Positions 35,845-48,300 of a stretch of 64,000 nucleotides of DNA are shown in pieces. The stretch's first letter is position 1. Each line of letters starts with the position of its first letter. The stretch is taken from assembly GCA_027625915.1 (NCBI GenBank), contig JANTQA010000015.1, forward strand, positions 3,224,001-3,288,000, written 5' to 3'. The DNA is from Anaeramoeba flamelloides. Lineage: Eukaryota; Metamonada; Anaeramoebidae. Under the pieces are notes generated by a model. The model saw nothing but the letters and a program-made list of their open reading frames with translations, searched no databases and had not been told where the DNA came from. A program made the position numbers and the translations under genes.

Positions 35845-36244
35845 CAGTTGTTCCAAGGCTACCGTGAATTTTTATATGAATCAAATTTTGATGCTGATGT
35901 AGATTTTTCAAAAGTTGGATATGAGGATAAGAAAGCTCATATTGAAAAAAATTTTTCACAAATAACCTCATTTGAAAAATTTTTTTTTGATACAAGAAAA
36001 ATTAATTTTCAAATCCCTAAATTGCTTCAAACCAGGAAAATCTGTTGAGATGCCACTTAAAAGTTTCTCTTGAAATACTAAAAATATTTTTGATCTTATC
36101 ACAAGAAAATCTTTGAAATAAGTTCATTTGTGAAATTTTTTTTTCAATATGAGCTTTCTTATCCTCATATCCAACTTTTGAAAAATCTACATCAGCATCA
36201 AAATTTGATTCATATAAAAATTCACGGTAGCCTTGGAAAGACTG
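35845..36244. mobile_element. Palindromic MITE, family 2 (CAGTCTTTCCAAG ends)
   Basis: A 400-bp element with TA duplicates at 35843-35844 and 36245-36246. The ends read CAGTTGTTCCAAGGCTACC and, inverted, CAGTCTTTCCAAGGCTACC. About 95 bp near each end are identical inverted copies, and the arms continue with decay towards the centre. The terminus matches that of 62906-63350. The two arms encode the same peptide on opposite strands, which is a by-product of the inverted repeat. No transposase. Confidence 0.85.
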
Positions 36245-36246
36245 TA

Positions 36247-38934
36247 GTATCAATTAAAAGAAGAAATAAATTACTTTTAGAGAGTAAAAAATTATTTTAT
36301 TTTCAATCGAATCAACAAAAATACTTTAAGAGACTAGTCTCTATTATTATTATTTTTTTTTTTGAACAATTTATAAATAAGGATTTATTAAACAGAAATA
36401 TGTTTAATATTGAAAATAAGTAGGGTTTTCAAATCTAAGTAATTGTCAAAAAATTTTCTCAATTTCCATTAAATTTAGGTATGAAAATTTAATAGAGATT
36501 AGTCCCTTAAGTAATTTTTTAATAATATAATTTTATAATGGGATCACAATTCTCATGTTCTTTAATAATTTTTGATCTTAGTAATTGTAAATAAGTCTCT
36601 GGCTTTGTTTCTAAAAGGATCAAATCAGTCTTTTTTCTTTTTTTTTTTTGAAAGTTAAAATTATTTTGAATATAAAGTAACTCTTTCCATAAATTTTTTT
36701 ACTACCCTCATTTCGGCCCATTTATAAAAATAAACTTTGTTTCTATCAAAGTGGGTATCCAAAAAAAAAACATTTTTTTCAAATATCAATTATTTTTTAT
36801 AAATGACCTTTGAAGAGCAAAGAAGAAATAAACAGAATAATATACATCAAAGAATTGTTGATACCCATAAGAAATAAAACTAATTAATCAATAGATTTTC
36901 TTAAAAATTGAAAAACTCAAATTCTTATTTGGTATTGATAAAAACAAGGATGTTTTTTTTTCATCTTATACTTGTATTTGAATAATAAATAGGAAACACT
37001 TTTCACCTGATTTTCCAGACTTTTCTTTTACAAACCCAGTACCCAAACGAAGTCGGTTGGATTTTGTGGTCTCTATTTTACAAAGGAAATGAAAATGAAG
37101 TGAAAATTTTTCTTATTTATTATTCAAATATCGGGATCAACAATCGAATAAAATTCCAATAGAAATCAATATGATTTCTCAACAACCATTTACACAATTT
37201 CAATAGAATTGGAATAACACGTTTTTACCAAGTGGGTATTGATCTTATCTTTAAAAAAATTTTTTTGAAACTGAATTACATTTTAAAAAATAATCGAAAA
37301 AAAGTTAAAAGTAAAATGTTAAAAAAAAAATTAAAAAATGATTTCAATTTTTGAAAATTTCCAAAATAAAATTTTATCTTCTAATATCTCTTCAAACACT
37401 TTTAACACATGTAATTCACATTTTAACAACTGGGCACCTTGTGTATAGGAAATGATTTAGGCCGATTCATTAATTTTCTAATTATTCTAAATTGAAATTT
37501 TCGATTAAGTTTTCGTCTGTTTGGAAAAAAATTGTTATTTTTGTTAAGAAAAGAATTTTTTAGTGAGTTTATTCTCTTCAATGAGTTGATCAGTAAAGTA
37601 TGGATTTTTTTTAAAAGTCAAACAAAGTTATTCTCTCATTTTCACTTTTTACTGTTTTTCTTAATTCTGTAATAATTCTATTTATTTATTTATTGTGAGA
37701 AAGGAGCAATCAAAGAAAATTTACTAAATAAAAAAAGAGAAGAAGAAAAATAATTAAAATATTAAAGTAAAAAAATAATATATCATTGACATGACCAAAT
37801 TAAAAATTATCCACGTCCTGAAACAGAATTCAGTAATAATTCCTCTTATCTTTCAAAGATTCCAAAATCAAAGCAATATTTAATGAGAATGATGTTAAGC
37901 TGTTGTTGATTAAGAGATTTGGAGATTATTTTTATTAACTCTCTTTGACAATTTAATTTCTTTGAATTTTTTTATTTGTCAAAAATTTCTTTGATTTTAT
38001 AAAAAGTTTTTAATTTGACTAAGAAATTCAAAAATCAAATTATAGTTAACAAAATACCCAAAATGATTTCTACTGTGGATGAACCTAAAGTAGAAATAAA
38101 AATGAAATCTATCAGATCTCTAAGAATAAAAATTATTGGATTTTTTTTTGAGATTTGCATCTTTGATTATTTTTACAATAAAATCCCTTTAATTATTATT
38201 TTGAAGAACTGATAAATCTATCATTTTTATTTTTATAATTCTGATAGTTATTTAGGATAATAAAACAAAAAATGAAATTTTATCAAAATTGGTTCATTAT
38301 GAAAGAATATCCCAAAAAATTAGTTTCAGAACATGATTTCAAAATAAATATCAAGCGCATAACAGTGGTAAAAAAAGGGAAAAAATCAAAAAGCATCTAT
38401 TCAGTACTTTTCTCATCGTATTTGTTTATTGAAATGAATTTAAAATTCAAGATCGTAATATTTCCCTTTTAATGGCGTAAAAAAAAATTTTGATCAATAA
38501 TCCATGAAAAGTTCCTACTCATTAAACCTAATTAAAAGGCCATGGTGTTTTTCTTTCCCACAATTACCATAAAATACTCAAAAAATAATCAAAAAGACAT
38601 TTGAAAAAAAAAGTAAAGAAATATTAATCTTTTTAAAATTATATAAAATATAATTTTTTTTTTTATTTTTTACTTTTTTTTTTTTATAGGGGTAAATGGC
38701 TGTAAAAAAAAAATTGGTGTTAAATTTCTAAATAATAATAAAATAAATTCTGAAAAAAAAAATCAATTAATAATATGAAAAATATTGTTTTAATTAATCA
38801 TAAAATTTTTGAAAAGCATTTCATTTTTCACAATTCTAATAATATTAAAATTTATATTTCCATTATTTAATTCCAAATAATCATTTATTATTATTATTAT
38901 TCTTATTTGATTTATTATTATTAAGAATAATTGA
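36247..38934. other. Long intergenic stretch
   Basis: No convincing gene. Small open frames at 38015-38212 and 38272-38472 (+) are Lys/Ile-rich and unrecognised. A small inverted repeat (GAATAATAAATAGGAAA near 36977, inverted near 37110) may be a decayed element. The 3' region of the eIF3h gene lies at the right end. Confidence 0.4.
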
Positions 38935-40053
38935 TTAATTCTTATTACTTTTATGAGAAAGTGAAAGGAATGAATCTAAAAGTGGGCTATTTGAATAATT
39001 TTCCAAATTTGATGACAATTCTTTTAATCTGTTTTTTGTAAAGATCGATTGGATTTTATAATTTAAAGAATAATTTGTGGTAATTTTTTCAATTTCTCGA
39101 ACTTTTTTTGGTAATTCATTATTATTTTCATATCGGAGTTTTTTAATGTTTCTGTTAATAAAATTTTGAGCTTTGTTTTGTCCAATCACAATACTATCAA
39201 GTGACTGCCTCATTGTTTCAAAGGACTTGATCAGGAAACCATCAACAGATCTTTTTGTTTCTCCTTTGGCAAATATTTCCTTTGGTGTCAAGGTTTTTAA
39301 AAAGTTTCTTGAGAGCAGTGTTAAATTGTAATTGATTGGAATGTTTAAAAAAACTTCGTTGATATTTTTTTTTGAATGGTATTGTCTATTTGGTGTTTTT
39401 TAATTTGTTATTTTTATAAAAGAAAAAAGAGACCAAAAAAAAAAAAAAAAAAAGCAAAATTAAAATTTTAGAACAAAAAAAAAAAATTAAAAAAATAAAA
39501 AAAAAGAAGTTCGGCATATGAAAACATAAGCCGTTCTTTTTCAAAAAAAAAAAAGAACTCGGCGAAGAGTTAGTTACATTTTTCTGTTGGTCTCAGATTT
39601 TTTGTAAAGATTATAATATTTCTGTGAAATAACAAATGCTTTGATTGAAAGCTCGCTAACAAGAGAAATGATTGGATCGTAAACAAGCAAAATAGGTTTT
39701 TCGATCTTCTTTTGCCAATTCATATGCTTCTGAACTACACTCTTATTATAAAAGCTTCCAAAAGAGCTATTGACTGTCCAGCCCAAGATCTCGTATTCAA
39801 AATTTGATTCCTTTAAAAATGAAGAGACATCTTTTAAAAACTCTTCTTCTTCCTCGTCTTGATATGAGCTTTGACTAAAGTCTGGTAGCGTGAAGAAATT
39901 TGTGACCAAATATGTTGTATCATTTCGGAATCCGGTAAGAATCCCAAATGTTGTTTTTGGAAGGTTTTTGTGTGTGTTTTCAACTAATTTAGAAAGTGCT
40001 AATCCATTTAAGAGAACATTTTGAACAGGTGGTTGTTCACTTTGGGAATTCAT
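38935..40053 (-). CDS. eIF3h: Translation initiation factor eIF3 subunit H
   Basis: Exon 1 (40053-39578) and exon 2 (39385-38935) on the minus strand join in phase across a 192-nt intron. The codon is split AT/A, giving NRK-I-QYHSK. They encode about 308 residues, against roughly 350 in animals. Exon 1 is an MPN domain: VLLNGLALSKLV, FGILTGF, ILGWTVNSSFGSF, ILLVYDP and SLSIKAFVIS align with the eIF3h pattern (GWYQS.YYGSF, VVLIYDP, SLSLKAYRL). There is no JAMM metalloprotease signature (E...HxHx10D), as expected for this non-catalytic eIF3 subunit. Exon 2 carries the helical C-terminal part (FLNIPI, then NFINRNIKKLR). The product is a cytoplasmic component of the eIF3 complex, which aids 40S ribosome recruitment. 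The start at 40053 is the first Met of the frame. Confidence 0.85.
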
Positions 40054-40445
40054 TTAACAAGACTATTTTGTATTTTTCAAAAACAAAATGAAAAAAAAAT
40101 GATTAAGATTTATAGTAAATACTGTTGTTTTCCAATTAATAAACGAAAATTTTTATATCTATTTCCAAAATGAATATTAATTACTTTCTACAATCAAATT
40201 AGCAGAGTAAAAAATTGGTCTTAAAGTTTACTAATAAAGTTTAATTTATTGCCTAAAAATATCATTTCTAAAATAATGTTGTAAAGATCTTTTGGGTTTT
40301 ACTTCAGCTAATAAACTAAAAAAATATTTTGGAAAGTGAACTGATAATCTTCATTTTTTAATTGAAAAATAATAGTATACACATAATTGATGAAAAACTT
40401 TGGTAATATTTTGTTTAATAACAACTGTTTTTTTTTTTGAAATTA
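40054..40445. other. Intergenic DNA upstream of eIF3h
   Basis: Presumably contains the eIF3h promoter; no defined motif seen. No other gene. Confidence 0.4.
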
Positions 40446-40932
40446 CTGTAGTCAAAATATAGTGTGCAAGAAAAATTTAATATGTGTTTCAAAATAAAAA
40501 ACGTGTGTTTTTGTTGTAGAAGATCTATACATTAACCAATCAAAGAAACTGATAATAAAGCCTAAAAAAATATAATGTTGGTTTCTTAAAGTTCTATTAT
40601 TTAAAAAAAAATTCTAAAAATGAAGGATCAAATTAGAAAATTTATCTAAAAAATTAGAGTAAATTTTTTGAGAAATTTTTAATAATAAAAAAAACAAAAA
40701 AAAATCAAAAAAATTTCAAAAAATTGAAAAATTTTCAACTATTTGCATTTATAATTTAAATTTTACGGAAAATAACCAGACCTTTACTTTCAAAATTGAT
40801 TTGAACTTAGGTATACTATTTGGTAGTAGATTGGATGTTGCCTTGGTACAAGAAGAAAAAAAAGCACCGATCAATATTTTGAAACATGGATTATAGTCTT
40901 TGTGCATGCATTATTTTGATCACTATATATCA
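40446..40932. mobile_element. TIR element, family 4 (TCAAAATATAG...TGTTTCAAAATA ends), copy 1
   Basis: About 490 bp. The inverted ends share TCAAAATA, a GTGCA word and, further in, TGTTTCAAAATA over about 60 bp. The left end is preceded by TA (40444-40445). The interior matches 46446-47499 and 56235-56545, with blocks such as ACCAATCAAAGAAACTGA and GAAGGATCAAATT. No coding capacity, so a non-autonomous DNA element. Confidence 0.65.
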
Positions 40933-41349
40933 AAAAATTTTGAAAGAAATTAAAAATCAAAATTATTTTTAATTTAAAAGTTTTTTACAATACAAACATT
41001 TAAAAAATTGTTATAAAAACAACTTTCCACTTTTCAGTTTTTATAAAAGGTTTCAGGTCATTGAAAGTTAACAAATATTTTTCTTTTCAAGAACTTTCAA
41101 AAAATTTCTATTAAATTCAAAATGTTATCTTTCGTTAATTCTTTTTTGTCCCTTTTTTTGAAGATAAAAAGTTTGTTTCAAGTATTTGAAATTTGGAATA
41201 ATCTGGTGGAATATCCGAAAGGGAAATCTTGAGACTTCTAAAGTGTCAGTTCTATTCTTTTACGAAATTTTTAATTTTGAATAGAAATAATTTAAATTGA
41301 AAAAAGCAGTTTATTCTTTAATGTGTAAAAAAAATACGAAAACATGTTA

Positions 41350-41560
41350 TAAATCCCTGGCCAGATTTTTAATTGTGAGTATTACGAAAATTGATGTGTA
41401 ATTTCATTTATTTTCAATCAAACCCTTTCATTAAATAATCAAAATTTATATGATACTAGTAATAAACCTAACTAAAATTCATAAAAGTAGGCTGTCTTTA
41501 GACCAATCAAGTAATTATTTGATAGCGTAAGTAGATCGACTTTTTTTTTAAAAAAATTAG
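41350..41560. repeat. Dispersed repeat pair, copy 1
   Basis: Direct match to 43770-43990. Shared blocks include AATCCCTGG, GTGTAATTTC, TTTTCAATCAAA, AATAA.AAACCTA, GTCT.TAGA and AGTAATT.TTTGATAG. No coding content. Confidence 0.6.
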
Positions 41561-41804
41561 AGTTTTTTTTTTATTATTATTGAAGAAGTGTAATTTACAC
41601 ACTAATTGCACTTATACTTTAATCCCTTTTCAGAAATTTAAGTCTAAAATCATAGATTTCTTGATTATTAATTAATTAATATAATTCCAAACTGTCTTAG
41701 TTTAAAATTACTTAATTCTAATTTATTTCTTTTAATTTGTTTTTAAATATTAATCTATCTTTTTCATATAAAAGACTTACCCATAAAAAGTTATCAATAT
41801 TTTC

Positions 41805-42640
41805 CTCCTCCCCTAAATTACAATAAAAAAAAAAAATAGATTAAAAAAAAAAAAAAAAAGGAGAGAAAGAAAAAAAGAAAAAAAAATGCAAGAATCGCAA
41901 TTTACAAAAGAAAATTCAAATTAATTCTAAAATTAAAAATTTTGGGATTTGATAAATTTATAAATCTTCTTCCCTTCAGAGAAAAAGAAACAGAAAACAT
42001 TAATTGGAAACCTCGAAATTTAAAAGAATTAGTATCTAAACTCGTAGTTTACCGAATTAATCAATTAAAAAATAGTCCAAGTTGGAAAGTACAAAATTGT
42101 TTGAAAATAATTTCGATACAGGGAAATATTAACAAACAGCAAAAATATTTAAAATGGAAGGGTTCAATTTCTATTCTAAAGTTAAGAAATTATACAAATT
42201 ATCTTTTAAGATATTCTTATATTATGAACAAAAATAAATCACAATTTTGTCAATTGTGTAAAATAAATAAAGATTTGGATATCATTGAAGATTTGGATCA
42301 TTTTCTCTATGAATGTGTCTAGGTTTTCCAGGATTCAAAAGAATTGCGTAAAATATTTGATTTTACTCTATTCTTTTGAATTCTGGAAAACCTAAGGACT
42401 ACCCAGCCTATGAAAATAATCGTAAAATCTGGATTTCTGAATTAGAAAAAAATAATTTTTCACTTATTTTAAATAATAATAATATTTATAATATTATTAT
42501 AAAAAAGATTCAATATCTTTATTAGCTCTAGTAGATAATAAAACTATGTTTGAATCTTTTATACGATTTCTAAATTCAAGTTTAGGAATTCGAACAAACA
42601 AGAGGAATTCAAACTTCTCCCTTAAATTACAATAATAAAA
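41805..42640 (+). mobile_element. 5'-truncated LINE with 20-bp target duplication
   Basis: The insert is bracketed by identical 20-bp copies of AAAAAGTTATCAATATTTTC at 41785-41804 and 42641-42660 and ends in an A-rich tail. An open frame running in from about 41900 to 42322 ends with the C-terminal Cys/His knuckle of non-LTR retrotransposons (C-x2-C...DLDHFLYEC). After a 75-bp hairpin insert (about 42321-42396) the frame resumes with YPAYENNRKIWISELEK. Only the region downstream of the reverse transcriptase remains, typical of 5' truncation. Just inside the left duplicate (about 41807-41840) sits CCCTAAATTACAATAAAA, a second copy of the element's own 3' end. Confidence 0.85.
42321..42396. mobile_element. 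Hairpin (foldback) insert inside the LINE
   Basis: A near-perfect inverted repeat TAGGTTTTCCAGGATTCAAA...TTTGAATTCTGGAAAACCTA. It splits the LINE frame between DHFLYEC and PAYENNR. Removing it with a TA or CTA duplicate would restore the frame. Related TTCTGGAAAA and GTAAAATC words occur in the inverted repeat at 29300-29370 and 28310-28370, so it belongs to a local repeat family. Confidence 0.7.
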
Positions 42641-42869
42641 AAAAAGTTATCAATATTTTCTATAATTTCCTTTTGTTCATATTTTAAATATGAAATACAA
42701 AATTTATTTGAATTTTTATAGATTAGATCGTAATATCTATTTCAGCAATTAATGAATGACACGAATTTTATAATTGTTGAAATTGATAAATAATTTAAAA
42801 AATTTTGTGTTTTAAATAAAATAATTTTGATTTTTAATTATTTTAAAATATAATTATGTGGTATTTTCA

Positions 42870-43170
42870 AGTGCCGTAGAGTACCTAGGTTTTCTTGGGT
42901 TTTTCATTTTTATTGGTACTCTAATTTGAGTATCGTTAGGTTTTTTGAGTTTTCTATTTTATTTAGAAAATCAATAGATTTTCGTTAGGTTTTTTTTATT
43001 TTTCGAAATAAACCGAAAATTTATTAAAATTTTCTGTTTATTTTGAAAGGTAAAAAAAAAAAAATAGAACACTTTACAAATAAACAGAAAACTCAAGAAA
43101 ACCTAAGTAGGGTTTTTTTAATTTCAGAAATAAATTGAAATTTTCTTGAATTTTCTTTGTGGTTCTTGAA
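42870..43170. repeat. TTAGGTTTT-type foldback repeat
   Basis: Contains TAGGTTTTCTTGGGTTTT, TTAGGTTTTTTGAGTTTTC and, inverted, GAAAACTCAAGAAAACCTAA. A related set lies at 28360-28530 within the left arm of the large palindrome, including GTGCCGTAGAGT-like (42870) and CTACGGCACTCTACGG-like (28530) words. Non-coding. Confidence 0.55.
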
Positions 43171-43769
43171 TTAAAAAAAAAACTAATAACACTTCCAATT
43201 TTTGGAATTCAGCAACTCACGACACATGTACTTATATATTTCAATTTTCAATTCAATTAAATCTTTTGAATGTTGGTAGATTCAGTTATTTATTTTTTGA
43301 TTAAATTTTATTAATTTTTCTAAATCGGGAAGAGATAAATCTTATTTAATTTATTTTTTTATTTAAATTTTTTTTTTATTTACTGAAATTTTCATATTTT
43401 AAATTTTCCATTCTTTTTTTTAAATAAGAATAGGATGTTTATTTTTATTGTCTATTTTCTATTAATACCTGAATTAATCCATGAATTTTAATAATTTATT
43501 ATTTTTATTTCATAATTAAAAATTTATATTCTATGTGTTAATTGGCTATTATAAAAGATTAAAATAATCTTAATTTATAACTATTATTCAGAGAATTGTT
43601 ATTCAATAATTGTTTGCAGTAGTTATTGGTAACTTTTGATTTTTTATTATTATTAACTATATGTTAAATTTTATTTCAATAAATACCCAAATATTTATTT
43701 TTTTTAAATTTTTTGATATAATTCCTTAACTAATTTATCATAGTGAAAAAAATAGTGGAAATGAAAATA

Positions 43770-43990
43770 ATCCCTGGTAAGATTTTTTAATCTTGAATAT
43801 TAGTAAAAGTGTTGTGTAATTTCTTTTTTTTTTTCAATCAAATCCTTATTATAAATAACCAATTTTTTTATGAGATTAATAACAAACCTACCCAAAGTTC
43901 ATTAAAGTTAGGTGTCTCTAGAATACTCGAGTAATTGTTTGATAGTCTATATAGATCTACTTTATTTCAAAAAACATTAGAGTTTTATAG
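43770..43990. repeat. Dispersed repeat pair, copy 2
   Basis: Direct partner of 41350-41560, diverged by scattered changes and small gaps. Confidence 0.6.
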
Positions 43991-44261
43991 AGGTTTGTAA
44001 GAGTTTGGAAAAGCATAATTTTTATTCTTGTTTACTGATTGATTAAATATCGTTTTGAAAAAATATAATTTCATTAATCATTATTCTAATAAGTGGGTGA
44101 GTTATAATTTTTAAAATTTTGATTCTTAAAAAAAAAAAGATTTGATTGTAAATAAATGAAATTAAACAACAATTTTACTGATATTCACAAATAAAAATCT
44201 TGTCGAGTATTATTTTCACTATTTTATTAGGTTTTGGTCCAAATTGAATAATAATTTCATG

Positions 44262-44461
44262 TCCCTTCAATCTTCTTTTAAGGAATAAACTTTCGGACAT
44301 CATTTAGGAACAAAAAAAAATCCAAAATTAAGGCATAAAAATTCAAATTTTAGTAAAATAATTTGTATAAAAAAAAAAACCGGAAAAATATTCCTTAATT
44401 TGAGTTTTTTAGTGCCTTAAAATTGGTTGAAAGTTTGTATCCTAAAAGTGGATTTTACTGT
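44262..44461. mobile_element. Decayed palindromic MITE, family 1
   Basis: About 200 bp, recognisably the CAGTCAG family (CTTTTAAGGAATAAACTTTC at the left; GTGCCTTAAAA and CCTAAAAGTGGATTTTACTGTA at the right). The left terminus has lost the CAGTCAG word. The oldest-looking copy in the window. Confidence 0.65.
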
Positions 44462-45314
44462 ATCAAACAGTTATGTTGTTTACCACGTGAGTTTTGAGTG
44501 AGTTTGTTTGTTAGTTCCTTTTTTCATTTAATTATCTTAGAAGTTTCGAAACTTTCTCGATTGTTCGTACAACATATTTGCATATTATCCTACTTGAACG
44601 TAGTTGATCCCAATACAAACAATTGAATATCAAAAGAAGATAAATTACCAACACATTTTCTCTTTTTCAATACTTTTCTCCTCTAATTAGTCCAAAACTG
44701 TTTTTTATTTTTGTCTTCTTACTTTTTTATTGAGATAAACCAAAAAAAAAAAATTTCTTTTTTATAGAAAAAAAGGGAAACTTGAAAAAAGTAAAACCAA
44801 AAATTATCAAAAATGTACCTTATTTGAAAAAATGAAAGAGAAACACTATTTTTAAAGGTTACATCTTAAACAAATGAAATAATTAATAAAATCATTAAAC
44901 CATATCTATTTTTTAAAGATTTTTTTTTTAAAAAAGGTTTTGATTTTCTTGTAATAAGAAAGAAACTATAAATTGTCAAAGAAACTGAACAAGTTATAAG
45001 ACTTTTAACAAAATATAAAGTTGAAAAAAAGTGATTTTCAAGTACAACATTTGCATTTTTCAAAATAGAAAGATCCTAAATCCCTTATAAGAAAATTGAG
45101 GGGATCAATTTAGTTTTTGATCTAATCAAAAATATTGGTATGAGAACTTTTTTTAACAAAAAATACCAACCTTTAACCAAAGATACTGTTTTCATTTTAC
45201 ATTTTTTTTCGTTTCCAATTTTTTGAAAACTTAACTTCATAATTATTTGACTCTAGTTTCTTGCTGTGGTTGAAGCAATTAAACATACAACACAGCAAAT
45301 ACTTGTTTTAAGTA

Positions 45315-48300
45315 ATGAAGACAAAAATAGATTGGTGGACTAAAAAGCATTTCCTTTTCTTTTACATCACTTTTTTTATTGCACTTCTTATCGGCTTGTT
45401 GATTGGTGGATTTGGTCCTGATCATTTAAAACAAAAAGAATTCAATCAAATTATTCCCGAGAGTGAAGAAACAACAGACGTGTTGGTCCGAATACTTGAC
45501 GTTGATCGGCTAAACCAATTCCTATTCGTTAACACCCATTTTGCAAATAATAACAATTTTGGATTCACACAAAATGTCGAGTATAAATCTTGGTTGTGGG
45601 GAACAAATGATCTTACAAACTCCTCACGTGTACCAAATTTTTATGAAGAAACAACTGTTGGCCTTAGTTCCCAAAATGGTTACGGCGACGGTGATGATGA
45701 CATAGATGGCTGGGATCTTCTTGAGTATTCCAAACACAAACGAGAAGTGGAATGCGAAGTAAGTTGCTCTTTTAGCTTCTTTACTAATTTTGTTTTTTTT
45801 TGAATTTAATCAATTTGTTTTTTCCTTGAAACCTTTTCTTTTCTTAACCCTCTCTTTTCTTTTCTTTTCTTTCTCATAGATTTCAAAAAATTGCACAAAG
45901 CACACAATGCTTTTTGTTCCGTACCTTCACCACAAAAATTATTTTCTTCGAGTCAAATTTAATAACACATATGAAAAAAAGTATTCAAAGATCTTTATAG
46001 ACGTAAGCTTTTTAACTTTTTTCTTTGATTATTCAATGTCGGTTAGATCCAAATTAAAACAATTAAACTGTTATCTCAAAAGTTCAATAAGGAAAAGCTT
46101 AATAAAATCTCAATTTCCATCATCAAATGGTTTGTAAAGATCTTTGGATTTTTTCATAAAATTTGTTACGGCATGATTTTGGGAATTGAAATAAACATTT
46201 TCATTTACTAATCGGAAAAGAACAGTAATCTCACTTTTTGCATCTCCGATTATTTTTTTTTTTTTTTCACAGACGCTTTTATTTCATTTGAGAGCTAAAA
46301 AATTACCATTGTCTATTGAACAAATCAAATTCTTATTTTTTTTGCTTTCTCAAGAATTCTCAGTAACTCAGTAAATTTAATTATTGATTGTAGTAAACTT
46401 GAACAAAATTACCAAAGAGTAGAACACATTTCACACTTTGAATTACTGTTGTCAAAATGATTCCTGAAGAAAAATTTAATCCGTGTTTCAAAATAAAAAA
46501 GCATGTTTTTTTTTGATATAGAAGACCTATACGTCAACCGATCAAAGAAACAGACAATAAACCCCAATCAAATATGATATTGATTTCAAAAAGTTCTAAT
46601 ATGTCCTTAATAAAATTAAGCACTATTTTTTTCTAATTAATATTTTTCGAAATTAAGAACTAACTTAATTCAATTAAACACTGGGATAATTTTTTTTAGA
46701 ATAAAAACACTCTCAACTTTTGAATATCGAAAATATTTTTTGGAATTAGTGTGCACTTTTTTATTTTTTTTTGAAAAATTGGGGTTGAGAAAAGTTTGAA
46801 ATAGAAGAATAAGTTAATATATTAAATTAGAATGCTTTTCCAGAAAGTTTATCCTTTTAGTTTCACTTTTTTTTTTATTTTACCATTTAAAAAAAAAAAC
46901 ATTTGAGGACCAAATTAGTGCCTTTTGTGAAAAGAAAATTCCCCATAATTTAGAATTTGTTTTTGTAAATGAGTTAAAACAAGATAGTGTATCTAAAAAT
47001 ATACATAATTTCAAGGTTGAAATCAAGGATTTTGGCAAAAAATGTTTTCAAGAAAAAGCTAAATTGAAACTTTATTTATTTTTATTTTATCATTTTGTTT
47101 TTTTAATTTTATTAATCAAAAGTATTTGATCAGTTTTTCATTTTTAGTGTTTTTTGGTTCGAAGGGACATATTTAAAAATAAATTCCAAAAATGAAGGAT
47201 CAAATTGAAAAATTTATCTCAAAAAATAGAGTTAATTTTTGTCAACTTTTTTGCCTATCAAAAAAACAAAAATATTCAAAAAAACGCAGAAAATTATGAA
47301 AAAATTTGAACGACACTACATTCATAATTTAAATTTTACTGAAAATATCAAGGGGTTTGCTTTCAAAATTGATTTGAAATTAGGTATACTGTTGATTAGT
47401 AAATTGGATGTTTCTTTGGAACAAGAAGAAAAAAAAAGCACGGAACTATATTTTGAAACACAGATTATAGTCGTTGTGCACGCTATATTTTGATTGCTGT
47501 AGAGATATAAAATTGATCTTGAAAGATCATTCCTTTCAAAAATCATCGAATTTGAAAAACTTTTTCTCATAATAAGGGCGAATGAAAATGGACTAATTTC
47601 CGGAGGAAATCTTCATAAATAATACAATTCAATAGTTAATAACTTTTATTTCCTTTGGCATTCCCAATTATTATAGGTGTTAGAAAAACTGCTATTTTTC
47701 AATTAGCAAATGAAAATTTTTATTTCAGGTGACAAATCTGTGTTTCTCAGTATGAGTTGAAAAAATGCAAAATGGCCTTGACCAATTTCAATTGAAAATG
47801 ACAATTTTACGATTAATTGAAATTCTTCCTTCTGAGTTATGATATAAAACTAAATTTTTTACTTTTGAATAAGAAAAACTTAAAACTGAATAACCAAAAT
47901 AAAGAATTTTTTATTGTTAGAATTGATATTAAAAAATGCCTTTGATACAATTAGTCATATATTAGTACACTATGTTCTTGATAAATATAATAGAAATGAA
48001 AAAATAAAAAAATTGCTGGAAAATTAGGATAAAAAGTTGGTTTAGTAGTTTACCAAAGAGGCTTGTTATCACATTTATCATTTGGGGTTATCAGTATTTT
48101 TTTATTCGAAAAAATTAAGCATCTCAATCAAAAATGTCCAGATGTTTGCAGATGATCCGATTCTAATAATGGAAGGTCCAATATCAGAAATTGATGAAAA
48201 ATTAGTCATAATATATAAAATTATTCAAGAATTTGGAATGAATCCAAACACTACTAAAAAAACACAAAAATCAAGCCAATTGTCCAAAATGAAGTATTTA

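Larger units (their letters stand above)
42641..45314. other. Repeat-rich intergenic region
   Basis: No supported gene. It contains foldback DNA of the TTAGGTTTT type at about 42870-43170 (TTTCGAAATAAACCGAAAAT is also seen, in related form, near 28460), the second copy of the 41350 repeat at 43770-43990, and a decayed family 1 MITE at 44262-44461. Short frames such as 44866-45063 (minus) are unrecognised. Confidence 0.45.

Noticed and set aside
35848-36253. Two overlapping genes on opposite strands sharing a peptide
   Set aside because: The shared peptide is explained by the inverted arms of a TA-flanked MITE.
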